Below are positions 8,301-16,422 of a DNA stretch of 64,000 nt, in pieces; position 1 is the stretch's first letter; the number at the start of each line of letters is the position of its first letter. Both the position numbers and the translations under genes were made by a program. The notes under the pieces are model-generated. The model had not been told where the DNA came from and made no database searches. It worked only from the letters and a program-made list of their open reading frames with translations. The stretch is from Lactobacillus sp. ESL0785 (GTDB lineage Bacteria > Bacillota > Bacilli > Lactobacillales > Lactobacillaceae). The stretch is taken from positions 248,001-312,000 of the forward strand of contig NZ_CP113916.1 in the NCBI RefSeq assembly GCF_029395455.1, written 5' to 3'.

Positions 8301-8987
8301 ATGAAAATTTTAGTTGTTGATGACGATAAAGAAATTGTTGAATTATTGAGCATTTACTTAAAAAATGAGGGCTACACACCCATTGCGGCATATAGTGGTA
8401 AAGAAGCCATTACACGTTTGACAACAACGCCGGATATTGCTTTGATGATTTTGGATGTCATGATGCCAAATATGAGCGGGATTGATGTGATTAAAGAAGT
8501 ACGTAAGGATTCCGATATTCCAATTATTATTGTTTCGGCTAAAACCGGTGATATGGATAAAATTCAAGGTCTGATTACTGGTGCTGACGATTATGTTTCC
8601 AAACCGTTTAACCCGCTAGAAGTAATGGCTCGGGTGCGTTCACTTTTGCGCCGTAGTCAAAAGCAGGTTAAGGATGAAAAACCTGATGTTTTGGAAGTAG
8701 GACCATTAGTGATTAACCGGGACTCTCATGAAGTGAAAACGATTGATGGCAAGGATATTCAATTAACGGCACTTGAGTTTGGCATTTTATATTTGCTTGC
8801 CAGTCATCCTAACCGGGTTTTTTCAGCTGATGAGATTTTTGAGCGTGTTTGGCAACAAGAGTCAATTGTTTCAGCTAAGACTGTGATGGTTCATGTGTCA
8901 CATTTGCGCGATAAAATTCAAAAAGCAACTGGCGGTGAAGATGTTATTCAGACTGTTTGGGGTGTCGGCTACAAAGTTGAGGCTTAA
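8301..8987 (+). CDS. OmpR/PhoB-family response regulator (VanR-like)
   Basis: DNA-binding response regulator of 228 residues. The receiver domain has acidic residues in ILVVDDDKE, phospho-acceptor Asp52 in MILDVMMPN and the conserved lysine in IIVSAKTGD. A winged helix follows (VINRDSHEVKTIDGKDIQLTALEFGILYLL ... TVMVHVSHLRDKI ... VWGVGYKVE). The ATG at 8301 is chosen over an upstream in-frame ATG at 8274 because GGGAGG at 8285-8290 serves 8301 and the domain begins exactly there. The sensor kinase gene follows after 4 bases. Similar pairs in lactobacilli respond to cell envelope stress; that is inferred from similarity to VanRS only. Confidence 0.93.
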   Translation: MKILVVDDDKEIVELLSIYLKNEGYTPIAAYSGKEAITRLTTTPDIALMILDVMMPNMSGIDVIKEVRKDSDIPIIIVSAKTGDMDKIQGLITGADDYVSKPFNPLEVMARVRSLLRRSQKQVKDEKPDVLEVGPLVINRDSHEVKTIDGKDIQLTALEFGILYLLASHPNRVFSADEIFERVWQQESIVSAKTVMVHVSHLRDKIQKATGGEDVIQTVWGVGYKVEA

Positions 8988-8991
8988 CTAA

Positions 8992-10146
8992 ATGAAAAAA
9001 GAACGTGTTAAGTTAACTGCCACGGAAAAGAGCGAATTATTTGCGGAAGGTGTAATTACCGTCGTTTTGTTGTTATTGCTTAATTTGTCAATTATTATCT
9101 TAATTAATCTGACAATTTTACAAAACAAAAATTTAATTAATGGTATTTACTTCTTAAAGAAAACAATTACTTTTTATGGCGGACATCTTATCTGGTCGTG
9201 GCAGAATATTCTGCTCATGATTATGGGGTTAGCTGATCTAATTGTGCTATATTGGCGGCTAATTCGTCGTTATCATCAAATGCAATTGCGGCACGTGATT
9301 TCGGAGTTGCATTATATTGCTCAAGGGCATTTTGATCATTATATTTCCTTTAAGGTTAAGACTGATTTACAGAAAGTAATCGATTCGATTAACTCGTTGG
9401 TTGCTAGTACGGTCAGCGCAATTAATGAAGAAAAGGCAATTGAACAATCCAAGGATGAATTAATCAGTAATGTTTCGCATGATATTCGTACGCCGTTAAC
9501 GTCAATTATTGGTTATTTAGGTTTATTGAAAACTGGCGTTTCTAATCCGGAAGACCAGCAGAAGTATTTGAATATTGCTTATACAAAAGCAGAACAAATG
9601 AAATCATTAGCACATGACTTACTGGAATATACAACTCTAAAATCAACTAATATTAAACTTAATTTGTCACCACTGCATATTTTTTCAATGTTGGAGCAAG
9701 TTGAGGCTGGATTTGAATTTGAGGCTCAAGAAAAAAACGTTGAATTTAAAATTGAAGTACGGCCACAGAATTTAACAATTCAAGCCGATCCAGAAAAATT
9801 GGTTCGCGTTTATAACAATTTAATTACGAACGCCTTAAAATATGGCACAGGAGCAACACAAATTAAGCTCATTGCGAATTTAGTTAATGATACTGAAGTT
9901 GAGTTACGAGTTGAAAATAATGGTGCTAAAATTCCTCAGGCCTCACTAAAAAAGATTTTTGAACGTTTTTATCGAGTAGAAACTTCACGCAATACTAAGA
10001 CTGGTGGGACGGGCTTAGGCTTGTCAATTACCAAGAGTATTATTGATTTGCACCATGGCAAGATCCGTTGTGAGTCTGATGATCATTGGACACGGTTTAT
10101 CATTCAATTGCCATTAAACCCAAAGAATGCAAAAATCAGCAGCTAG
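8992..10146 (+). CDS. Sensor histidine kinase (VanS-like)
   Basis: Membrane histidine kinase of 384 residues, partner of the preceding regulator. Two TM helices (about residues 18-42 and 65-87) bracket a short loop of some 25 residues, so there is little room for an extracellular sensor domain. HAMP-like linker, then the phospho-acceptor region ELISNVSHDIRTPLTSIIGYL (His163), N box NNLITNALKYG, and G boxes around KTGGTGLGLSITKSI. Start ATG lies 4 bases after the regulator stop. Small extracellular loops of this type are often coupled to a neighbouring membrane protein; the adjacent LmrCD-like exporter is a candidate partner (inference). Confidence 0.92.
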   Translation: MKKERVKLTATEKSELFAEGVITVVLLLLLNLSIIILINLTILQNKNLINGIYFLKKTITFYGGHLIWSWQNILLMIMGLADLIVLYWRLIRRYHQMQLRHVISELHYIAQGHFDHYISFKVKTDLQKVIDSINSLVASTVSAINEEKAIEQSKDELISNVSHDIRTPLTSIIGYLGLLKTGVSNPEDQQKYLNIAYTKAEQMKSLAHDLLEYTTLKSTNIKLNLSPLHIFSMLEQVEAGFEFEAQEKNVEFKIEVRPQNLTIQADPEKLVRVYNNLITNALKYGTGATQIKLIANLVNDTEVELRVENNGAKIPQASLKKIFERFYRVETSRNTKTGGTGLGLSITKSIIDLHHGKIRCESDDHWTRFIIQLPLNPKNAKISS

Positions 10147-10149
10147 CTG

Positions 10150-10158
10150 TGTTATAAT
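10150..10158 (+). promoter_or_regulatory. Extended -10 element of the murE promoter
   Basis: TGTTATAAT contains the TG dinucleotide and a perfect TATAAT hexamer, 34 bases before the murE ATG. There is no good -35, which an extended -10 can replace. Confidence 0.5.
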
Positions 10159-10191
10159 TTTGACTGAGATAAAAAAACAGAGGGGCATAGA

Positions 10192-11763
10192 ATGAGTATT
10201 TCCTTAAATACCTGTATTTTAATTTTAAAAGAACATCACTTACTAAAGTCAAGTGCTGTTCAGGACACGGTTGCAACCAAGATGGAGTATGTTTCCTATG
10301 ATTCACGCGACATTCAAACAAATACCTTGTTTTTTTGCAAGGGTGTAGGCTTTCGACCGACTTACTTATCAATGGCTAAGGATAACGGCGCTAATTGTTA
10401 TGTTGCCGAGCAGCCTTATCCAGAAGGCAAAGGAATGCATGCGCTAATTGTGCGCGACGTTTCTAAGGCAATGGCCTTATTGTCGGCAGCCTTTTTCCGC
10501 TTTCCACAAGATGATTTATTTGTTGTGGCCATTACCGGCACCAAGGGTAAGACGACTACGGCATATTTCTTAAAGGGGATGCTGGACCAAATTAATGGTG
10601 GTAGAACGGCACTTATTTCTTCAGTTAATGATGTCGTTGGTACTAAGCCTGAAGATAGTTTTAAGTCGAGTTTAACAACACCTGAATCATTGGATTTATT
10701 CCGGGATATGCGTCGTGCCGTTGATAATGGGATGACGCACTTGGTAATGGAAGTTTCTAGTCAAGCTTATAAAAAGAATCGGGTTTTCGGTTTAACTTAT
10801 GACTTGGGCTTTTTCCTCAATATTACGCCAGATCATATTGGTCCTAATGAACATCCTAACTTTGCGGACTATTTGCATTGCAAATTGCAGCTGATGGTTA
10901 ATGCGCGTAAGTGTATTATTAATGCTCAAAGTGACCATTTTGCTGAAATTTATGCGGCGGCAACAACGACCACTGATCCAGACAGTATTTATTTATTTGC
11001 TGATGAAAAATTTTCTAATCCTAATCTGAAACAGCCAATTGATTTTCGCTATTCGTCTGAAGAGAGTGATTTGGCAGAAACAAGATTTCAAGTTTTGTGT
11101 GCTAGTGACAAGGCAAAAGCGTTAAAAATCGCTGGCGATTACAAGTTAAAAATGCTGGGTGATTTTAACGAATCAAACGGAACAGCTGCAATTATCGGTG
11201 CAGGTCTGGCTGGAATGGATTATACTGCTGCTGCTAAGGGAATTAGCACGGTAACTGTTCCCGGCAGAATGCAAACAGAAGTGACGCAAGACCATGGTCT
11301 TGTGGTAGTTGATTATGCTCATAACAAGGCATCGATGATGGCTTTAATGGGCTTTATGCAACGTGAATTTAATAATCCAAAAATTATTGTGGTAGTTGGT
11401 GCTCCAGGTGATAAGGGTGTATCACGCAGACCGGGTTTTAGTCAAAGTTTGAATGCTTATGCAGACAAGGCCTTTTTGACAGCTGACGATCCGGGGTTTG
11501 AAGATCCTAATGATATTGCACAAGAGATTAATGCTGGTATTGATCATACTAAGGTTGAAGTTACAATTGAGTTAGACCGAATGAAAGCAATTCATGAGGC
11601 AATTAGCATGGCTCACACTGGTGATGTTGTGTTAATTTGCGGCAAGGGTGCTGATGGTTTCCAAAAAGTACGCGGAGTTGATACGCCGTATCCATCTGAT
11701 ATTGTTGTTGCTCAACGAGTAATTGACGAATTAGAAGGTCAAAAAGAACATTTTAATAAGTAA
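10192..11763 (+). CDS. murE: UDP-N-acetylmuramyl-tripeptide synthetase MurE
   Basis: Mur ligase that adds the third amino acid of the peptidoglycan stem peptide to UDP-MurNAc-L-Ala-D-Glu, in the cytoplasm. 523 residues with N-terminal substrate domain (YVSYDSRDIQTNTLFFCKG), ATP site ITGTKGKTTTAYFL, central TTPESLDLF and HLVMEVSSQAYK, and C-terminal ligase domain with VVDYAHNKASM. The amino-acid recognition site reads DDPGFEDP instead of the DNPR that marks meso-diaminopimelate enzymes, which supports L-lysine (or another diamine) as substrate. RBS AGAGGGGC precedes the start. The racemase gene 12 bases downstream is likely cotranscribed. Confidence 0.93.
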   Translation: MSISLNTCILILKEHHLLKSSAVQDTVATKMEYVSYDSRDIQTNTLFFCKGVGFRPTYLSMAKDNGANCYVAEQPYPEGKGMHALIVRDVSKAMALLSAAFFRFPQDDLFVVAITGTKGKTTTAYFLKGMLDQINGGRTALISSVNDVVGTKPEDSFKSSLTTPESLDLFRDMRRAVDNGMTHLVMEVSSQAYKKNRVFGLTYDLGFFLNITPDHIGPNEHPNFADYLHCKLQLMVNARKCIINAQSDHFAEIYAAATTTTDPDSIYLFADEKFSNPNLKQPIDFRYSSEESDLAETRFQVLCASDKAKALKIAGDYKLKMLGDFNESNGTAAIIGAGLAGMDYTAAAKGISTVTVPGRMQTEVTQDHGLVVVDYAHNKASMMALMGFMQREFNNPKIIVVVGAPGDKGVSRRPGFSQSLNAYADKAFLTADDPGFEDPNDIAQEINAGIDHTKVEVTIELDRMKAIHEAISMAHTGDVVLICGKGADGFQKVRGVDTPYPSDIVVAQRVIDELEGQKEHFNK

Positions 11764-11775
11764 AAGAGTAAAAAA

Positions 11776-12522
11776 ATGAAGCACTTTTTTAGTATTATTG
11801 GTGGCATGGGAACAATTGCCACTGAAAGTTATGTGCGGCTACTGAATCACCGGGTAAAAATTACCAAAGATCAAGATTATTTAAATTATATTCTAGTGAA
11901 TGATGCGCAAATTCCTGATCGAACAGCGTATATCAAGGATCATACTCAACCTAATTGTTTGGTTGATTTGCGTGCTGATGTATTAGGCCAAGCAAAGTTA
12001 AAGCCTGACTTTTTTGTTATGCCATGTAATACTGCTCATTATTTTTATGATGATTTGGCTAAGTTAACAGATATTCCTTTTTTGCATATGATGCGCATTG
12101 CCGTGCATCAGTTTATTGAGCAATATCCGGATGAAGCTAAAATTGGGTTAATTGCTACTGAAGGTTCGATTTACGATCACTTGTATGCTGATGAAATTCA
12201 AGCAGTTGGACGACAAGTTGAGCTTGGTGGTCCAGAAATTCAGCCGTTAGTGACCGAACTAATTTATGCCAATATCAAGGAAAAGGGTGTAGTCAATCGT
12301 GAGCTATACCACCATATTTTGCAACTAATGCATGATAAGTATGGCTGTAATGTGATTTTACTTGGTTGTACAGAATTATCGCTAGCTCAGGAAAAAGCGC
12401 CAGATCATCCGTATAATGTAATTGATCCGCAATCGATTATTGCTGACGTGGCGATTGAATTGTCGTTGAAAATCCGGTCGGGCATGGATCCTAAAGAAGT
12501 AACAAAGAAATATTTATATTAA
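11776..12522 (+). CDS. Aspartate/glutamate racemase family protein
   Basis: PLP-independent racemase of 248 residues. It shows the two catalytic cysteines in MPCNTAHYFYDDL and LLGCTELSLA, and the N-terminal GGMGTIATESY motif found in aspartate racemases (RacD/YgeA type). Such enzymes use a cysteine pair to invert L- and D-Asp or Glu; D-Asp forms the cross-bridge precursor in lysine-type lactobacillar peptidoglycan. Placement directly behind murE (12-base gap) supports a wall role, most likely D-Asp supply. Substrate choice between Asp and Glu is not settled by sequence; MurI is usually shorter in homology to this form. Confidence 0.85.
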   Translation: MKHFFSIIGGMGTIATESYVRLLNHRVKITKDQDYLNYILVNDAQIPDRTAYIKDHTQPNCLVDLRADVLGQAKLKPDFFVMPCNTAHYFYDDLAKLTDIPFLHMMRIAVHQFIEQYPDEAKIGLIATEGSIYDHLYADEIQAVGRQVELGGPEIQPLVTELIYANIKEKGVVNRELYHHILQLMHDKYGCNVILLGCTELSLAQEKAPDHPYNVIDPQSIIADVAIELSLKIRSGMDPKEVTKKYLY

Positions 12523-12527
12523 AATTT

Positions 12528-12563
12528 AAAAGAAGAGCCTAGGAAGACAGACTCTTCTTTTTT
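12528..12563 (+). terminator. Terminator after murE-racemase
   Basis: Arms AAAAGAAGAG and CTCTTCTTTT flank a 14-base loop, with a T run at the 3' side. Confidence 0.85.
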
Positions 12564-12596
12564 AGGAAAATAATGTAAGCGATTCTATAAAAGTGA

Positions 12597-12625
12597 TTGA
12601 CAATTTCACTATTATCGTTTAGTGT
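12597..12625 (+). promoter_or_regulatory. Putative promoter of riboflavin operon
   Basis: Perfect TTGACA at 12597-12602 and TAGTGT at 12620-12625 (17-base spacing). It sits just upstream of the FMN riboswitch. The -10 is weak, and TATTAT at 12625-12630 is an alternative with poor spacing. Confidence 0.45.
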
Positions 12626-12647
12626 ATTATCAGAGTAATTGAATACG

Positions 12648-12783
12648 GTTTCTTCGGGGCAGGGTGTAATTCCTGACCGACGGTGACAACTTAAAGAAGG
12701 TTGAAGTCCGTGACCCGCGTACATCGCGGTGGAGCTAGTGTGAGTCTAGCACCGACAGTTAAAGTCTGGATGGGAGAAGAATA
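12648..12783 (+). ncRNA. FMN riboswitch (RFN element)
   Basis: The conserved RFN blocks occur in order: TCTTCGGGGCAGGGTG, AATTCCTGACCGACGGTGA, GAAGTCCGTGACCCGC, the variable GTGGAGCTAGTGTGAGTCTAGC arm, and CCGACAGTTAAAGTCTGG followed by ATGGGAGAAGA closing the P1 helix. It binds FMN and lowers expression of the downstream ribDE-BA-H operon. A terminator hairpin (12847-12879) lies between the aptamer and ribD, so control is probably by transcription attenuation. Confidence 0.96.
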
Positions 12784-12846
12784 AATTAAGCTAATATTTG
12801 ACTCGCGTCAGTTTAGACTGCGGAAATCATATTTGGTTAATAATTG

Positions 12847-12879
12847 GACCTCGTTGAAATAATCAACGGGGTCTTTTTT
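12847..12879 (+). terminator. Riboswitch-controlled terminator before ribD
   Basis: GACCTCGTTGA / TCAACGGGGTC stem, small loop and a seven-T run, 23 bases before ribD. As the expression platform of the FMN riboswitch it would form when FMN is bound. Confidence 0.85.
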
Positions 12880-12901
12880 TGATATTTAGGAAGTGAAAAT
12901 A

Positions 12902-13948
12902 GTGCAGGATACAGATTATATGCAAATGGCGGTCCATGAAGCATTAAAAGCGCAAGGAATGACTTGGACTAATCCGCTTGTTGGCGCGGTTTTGGTTAAA
13001 GACGGACAAGTCTTAGCAACTGGTTATCACCACCAATATGGTAAAGAACACGCAGAAATTAACACCTTGTCACATTTAGCTGATCCGAAATTGGCAGAAG
13101 AAGCGACCTTGTATGTAACGTTAGAGCCGTGCAGTCATTACGGTAAGCAGCCTCCGTGCTGTCAAAAGGTCGTGGCTGCAGGTATTAAACGTGTGGTTGT
13201 TGGTCAAGTTGATCCGCATCAAGTTGTTGGCGGTAAAGGAATGCAATATTTAGAAGAGTACGGCCTTGAAACTGCGGTAATCGGTGGTGTGGACCAGTTA
13301 TATGAACGTTATAACTTTTTCTATCAAAAAAAGCGTCCGTTTGTGACACTCAAGTATGCAATGTCGCTTGACGGCAAAATTAATGAAGCCGGGCAAAGCC
13401 GGACACTTTTGACGGGTGACAAGGCCCAAATTGATGTGCAAAAGTTGCGCTGCAATCAGCAAGCAATTTTAATTGGGGCTAATACCTTACGTATTGATGA
13501 TCCGCAGCTAACAGTTAGAATTAAAAATTTGCCAATTCCGCCAATTAGGATTGTTGTCACGCGGGATGTCAATCAACTTGATTTTACTAAGCAATTATTC
13601 CAATTGCCAGGTCAGATTTTGCTTTTGAGTGAGCGGCCGTTAGCCAAAAAGTTAGGCGAAAACGTTGAATGCCTGACAGCTGAAAAATGGACACCAGAAA
13701 AAATTGTGGACTTGCTAGCGCAGCGAGAAATTCAGTCATTGCTAGTTGAAGGTGGTAGTCAAATTCAAGCCGAATTTATTGCCGCTGATTTAGCAGATAA
13801 AATTATTACTTATATCGCTCCACAAGTATTAGGTGGTGCCGGCTTACCAGCAGCTGTTGGTGCGGCTTTAACTAAAAAACAGCAGTATCAACTTCTTGAT
13901 GTCCACCAATTAGGTCAAGATGTGCGTATTTGTGCAAGGAGAAAATAA
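12902..13948 (+). CDS. ribD: Bifunctional riboflavin deaminase/reductase RibD
   Basis: Catalyses the second and third steps of riboflavin synthesis: deamination of the pyrimidine and NADPH reduction of the ribosyl side chain. The N-terminal deaminase domain has the zinc motif HAEINTL and PCSHYGKQPPCCQ (H, C, C); the C-terminal reductase domain starts near KKRPFVTLKYAMSLDGKI and ends with LLVEGGSQIQAEF and YIAPQVLGG. GTG 12902 is preferred because AGGAAGTG at 12888-12895 overlaps the in-frame GTG at 12893; the choice changes only three residues. First gene of a four-gene operon under FMN riboswitch control. Confidence 0.93.
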   Translation: MQDTDYMQMAVHEALKAQGMTWTNPLVGAVLVKDGQVLATGYHHQYGKEHAEINTLSHLADPKLAEEATLYVTLEPCSHYGKQPPCCQKVVAAGIKRVVVGQVDPHQVVGGKGMQYLEEYGLETAVIGGVDQLYERYNFFYQKKRPFVTLKYAMSLDGKINEAGQSRTLLTGDKAQIDVQKLRCNQQAILIGANTLRIDDPQLTVRIKNLPIPPIRIVVTRDVNQLDFTKQLFQLPGQILLLSERPLAKKLGENVECLTAEKWTPEKIVDLLAQREIQSLLVEGGSQIQAEFIAADLADKIITYIAPQVLGGAGLPAAVGAALTKKQQYQLLDVHQLGQDVRICARRK

Positions 13949-14554
13949 ATGTTTACAGGAATAATTCAGGGTACAGGCAAAATTACGCGTTTAGATATTA
14001 CAGAAAAGCACGCGAAGTTAGGGATTACTTCAGCGAAAATGGCACAAAAAAATCTGCCACTTGGAGCAAGTATTGCGGTCAACGGTATTTGTTTGACGGT
14101 AACTGAATGGAAGAATGATGAGTTTACTGTTGATGTCATGCCCGAAACGATGAAGCGGACAAATTTAGGTAAGCTAATCAAAGGCAGTTTAGTTAATTTG
14201 GAACCATCTGTTAGTACAAATGGCACGCTTGATGGTCATATTGTTGCTGGACATGTTGATACAACAGCGGAATTAATTAAGCGTACTGAAACAGAAAATT
14301 CCATCGAATTACGTTTCCAGGTGCCCCACAAGTATGATCCATATATTGTTGAAAAGGGTTCAATTGCAATTGATGGCATTAGTTTGACAGTTACAATGGC
14401 AGAAAATGATGTCTTTGGTGTTAGCCTAATTCCATTTACGATTGCGAATACTACGTTAGCTAATTGCCAAGTTGGCGATCACGTTAACATCGAGGTTGAT
14501 ATGATTGGTCGTTATGCAGTTAAGCAAATTCAGGCTTGGAAAAAAGAATTTTAG
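13949..14554 (+). CDS. ribE: Riboflavin synthase alpha subunit RibE
   Basis: Dismutates two 6,7-dimethyl-8-ribityllumazines to riboflavin. 201 residues with the two homologous lumazine-binding halves: MFTGIIQGTGKI ... GASIAVNGICLTVT ... LDGHIVAGHVDTTAEL in the first and GSIAIDGISLTVT ... TTLANCQVGDHVNIE in the second. Starts immediately after the ribD TAA, with AAGGAGA as RBS inside the ribD end. The name ribE follows Bacillus-type operon use (ribE/ribC naming differs between organisms). Confidence 0.95.
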   Translation: MFTGIIQGTGKITRLDITEKHAKLGITSAKMAQKNLPLGASIAVNGICLTVTEWKNDEFTVDVMPETMKRTNLGKLIKGSLVNLEPSVSTNGTLDGHIVAGHVDTTAELIKRTETENSIELRFQVPHKYDPYIVEKGSIAIDGISLTVTMAENDVFGVSLIPFTIANTTLANCQVGDHVNIEVDMIGRYAVKQIQAWKKEF

Positions 14555-14564
14555 GAGGATAAAA

Positions 14565-15791
14565 ATGAAGGACGAATTAAACGAAAAAATGGCCAAAATT
14601 CTTGACCATATGAGAAATGGCGGCTTGGTTATTGTGGCAGATTCACCGCAGCGTGAATCTGAAGGCGATATGATTGGCTTAGCGGAAAAAGTAACACCGC
14701 AAATGGTTAACACAATGATTACCAAAGCGCGTGGGTTGTTATGTGTGCCAATGAGTAAGGCGTACGCTGACCGTTTGCAGCTGAGCCCACTTGAAACAGG
14801 TTCAAATGATACTTTTGGCACCGCCTTTACGATGAGTGTTGATTCAATCGAGACGACAACAGGTATCTCTGCTTTTGATCGGGCTAAGACAATTAAAAAG
14901 TTGGCAAATCCAGATAGTCAATGGGCAGACTTTTATCATCCCGGCCACGTTTTCCCATTAGTTGCTAAAGAAGGTGGCGTTTTAGAGCGAACTGGTCATA
15001 CTGAAGCAGCATTAGACTTAGCACGCTTAGCTGGGGTTGCGCCAGTTGGCTTTATCTGTGAATGCATTAAAAAAGACGGCACGATGGCCCGGCGTAAGGA
15101 CTTGAAGGCATTAGCAGAAGGAATAGGCATTCCTTACTTAACAATTGAAGAATTAATTGAATATCGTAAACGGCAAGAGAATAAAGATTTGGCAATTGCA
15201 TCCGTTACTAAAGTGGATTTTCCAACTAAATATGGTCATTTTCAACTTGAAGGCTTTAAAGATAATAAACATCCGGAAAAGCAACCAACACTGCTAATTA
15301 GTAAGGGTGAAGTTAAAGCAGGAGAACCACTTTTACTGCGGCTGCACAGTGAATGTTTAACTGGAGATGTTTTTGGTTCCAAACGTTGTGATTGTGGCGC
15401 TCAATTAGCAGAAGCGTTGACTAAAATTGAAGAAAATGGTTCAGGTGCGGTCTTATACTTGCGTCAAGAAGGCCGTGGAATTGGTCTTGAAAATAAATTA
15501 CGCGCATATAAGTTGCAGGATGAAGGCATGAACACGGTAGAAGCTAACCAGCAATTAGGATTGCCAGTTGATGCAAGACGTTATAATGTTGCTGGCGAAA
15601 TTTTACGCCAAAAAGGCATCACAGAAGTTAAATTAATGACTAACAATCCAGATAAAGTAGAACAGCTGGAAAACTTTGGCGTTAAAGTAGTTGAACGTAT
15701 TCCGATGGAAGTTGGTCTCACTGAGGAAAACAGACAATATCTGAGTACCAAAAAGCACGAAATGAACCATATTTTAAATGAGGTAGATTAA
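14565..15791 (+). CDS. ribBA: Bifunctional DHBP synthase / GTP cyclohydrolase II RibBA
   Basis: Supplies both precursors of riboflavin. The N-terminal DHBP synthase domain (residues 1-200) contains RESEGDMIGLAE (metal-binding Glu and Asp), GHVFPLVAKEGGVLERTGHTEA and GFICECI. The C-terminal GTP cyclohydrolase II domain shows the zinc cysteines in HSECLTGDVFGSKRCDCG and the LRQEGRGIGLENKLRAY motif. Start ATG 14565 follows GGAGGATAAAA; an in-frame ATG 60 bases upstream lies inside ribE and has no RBS. The protein lies between ribE and ribH as in Bacillus and other Firmicutes. Confidence 0.95.
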   Translation: MKDELNEKMAKILDHMRNGGLVIVADSPQRESEGDMIGLAEKVTPQMVNTMITKARGLLCVPMSKAYADRLQLSPLETGSNDTFGTAFTMSVDSIETTTGISAFDRAKTIKKLANPDSQWADFYHPGHVFPLVAKEGGVLERTGHTEAALDLARLAGVAPVGFICECIKKDGTMARRKDLKALAEGIGIPYLTIEELIEYRKRQENKDLAIASVTKVDFPTKYGHFQLEGFKDNKHPEKQPTLLISKGEVKAGEPLLLRLHSECLTGDVFGSKRCDCGAQLAEALTKIEENGSGAVLYLRQEGRGIGLENKLRAYKLQDEGMNTVEANQQLGLPVDARRYNVAGEILRQKGITEVKLMTNNPDKVEQLENFGVKVVERIPMEVGLTEENRQYLSTKKHEMNHILNEVD

Positions 15792-15792
15792 A

Positions 15793-16266
15793 ATGAAAGA
15801 AATTACAGGAAAATTGGTGGCTGGACAAGATAAAAAAATTGGAATTGTGGTTGCCAAATTCAATGGTGTTGTAACTGATCGCTTGCTTAGTGGGGCTATT
15901 GAGCAGTTAGAGATGTCTGGTGTAGCTAGTGACAATATTGTTGTTGTTCATGTCCCGGGCGCGTATGAAATCTCGCGGACAGTTAACTGCTTGGCTAAAA
16001 GCGGCAAGGTTGATGGCATTATCGCTTTGGGTGCGGTTATTCGCGGTGAAACTGACCATTATACTTACGTTTGTGAAGGTACTGCATCACAATTAGCAGC
16101 GGCAACGGCTAATGGTCCAGTGCCGGTAATGTTTGGCGTTTTGATGACCGATACTGTTGCCCAAGCAACTGATCGTGCTGGTGGTAAATCCGGTAATAAG
16201 GGTGCAGAATGTGCAACTGATATTTTAGAAGTGTTAAGTTTAGAAGAACAGATTAATAATTTATAA
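15793..16266 (+). CDS. ribH: 6,7-dimethyl-8-ribityllumazine synthase RibH
   Basis: Condenses DHBP with the ribitylaminopyrimidine; forms icosahedral or pentameric capsids in homologues. 157 residues with IGIVVAKFNGVVTDRLL, VVHVPGAYEI, GAVIRGETDHY (catalytic His region) and PVMFGVLMTDTVAQATDRAGGKSGNKGAE. It starts one base after the ribBA stop. Last gene of the operon; a strong terminator follows. Confidence 0.96.
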   Translation: MKEITGKLVAGQDKKIGIVVAKFNGVVTDRLLSGAIEQLEMSGVASDNIVVVHVPGAYEISRTVNCLAKSGKVDGIIALGAVIRGETDHYTYVCEGTASQLAAATANGPVPVMFGVLMTDTVAQATDRAGGKSGNKGAECATDILEVLSLEEQINNL

Positions 16267-16293
16267 TATCGCCACTTACATAAATACATGTTT

Positions 16294-16329
16294 AAAAGCC
16301 ATGACTAAGAAGAAGTCATGGCTTTTTTT
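16294..16329 (+). terminator. Terminator of the riboflavin operon
   Basis: Perfect stem AAAAGCCATGACT / AGTCATGGCTTTT with a T run on the plus strand. Confidence 0.9.
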
Positions 16330-16422
16330 GGATGATTTAGTTGTCGAAATCGAAAAATTGACATTGGTGTCATTTTTAGATAGCTGCACTTAATTAATAT
16401 TAAGTGCCTTATACTATTCTTA

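Noticed and set aside
12539..12724. Minus-strand ORF of 61 residues over the FMN riboswitch
   Set aside because: It lies within the RFN element and its promoter; no RBS or family similarity.
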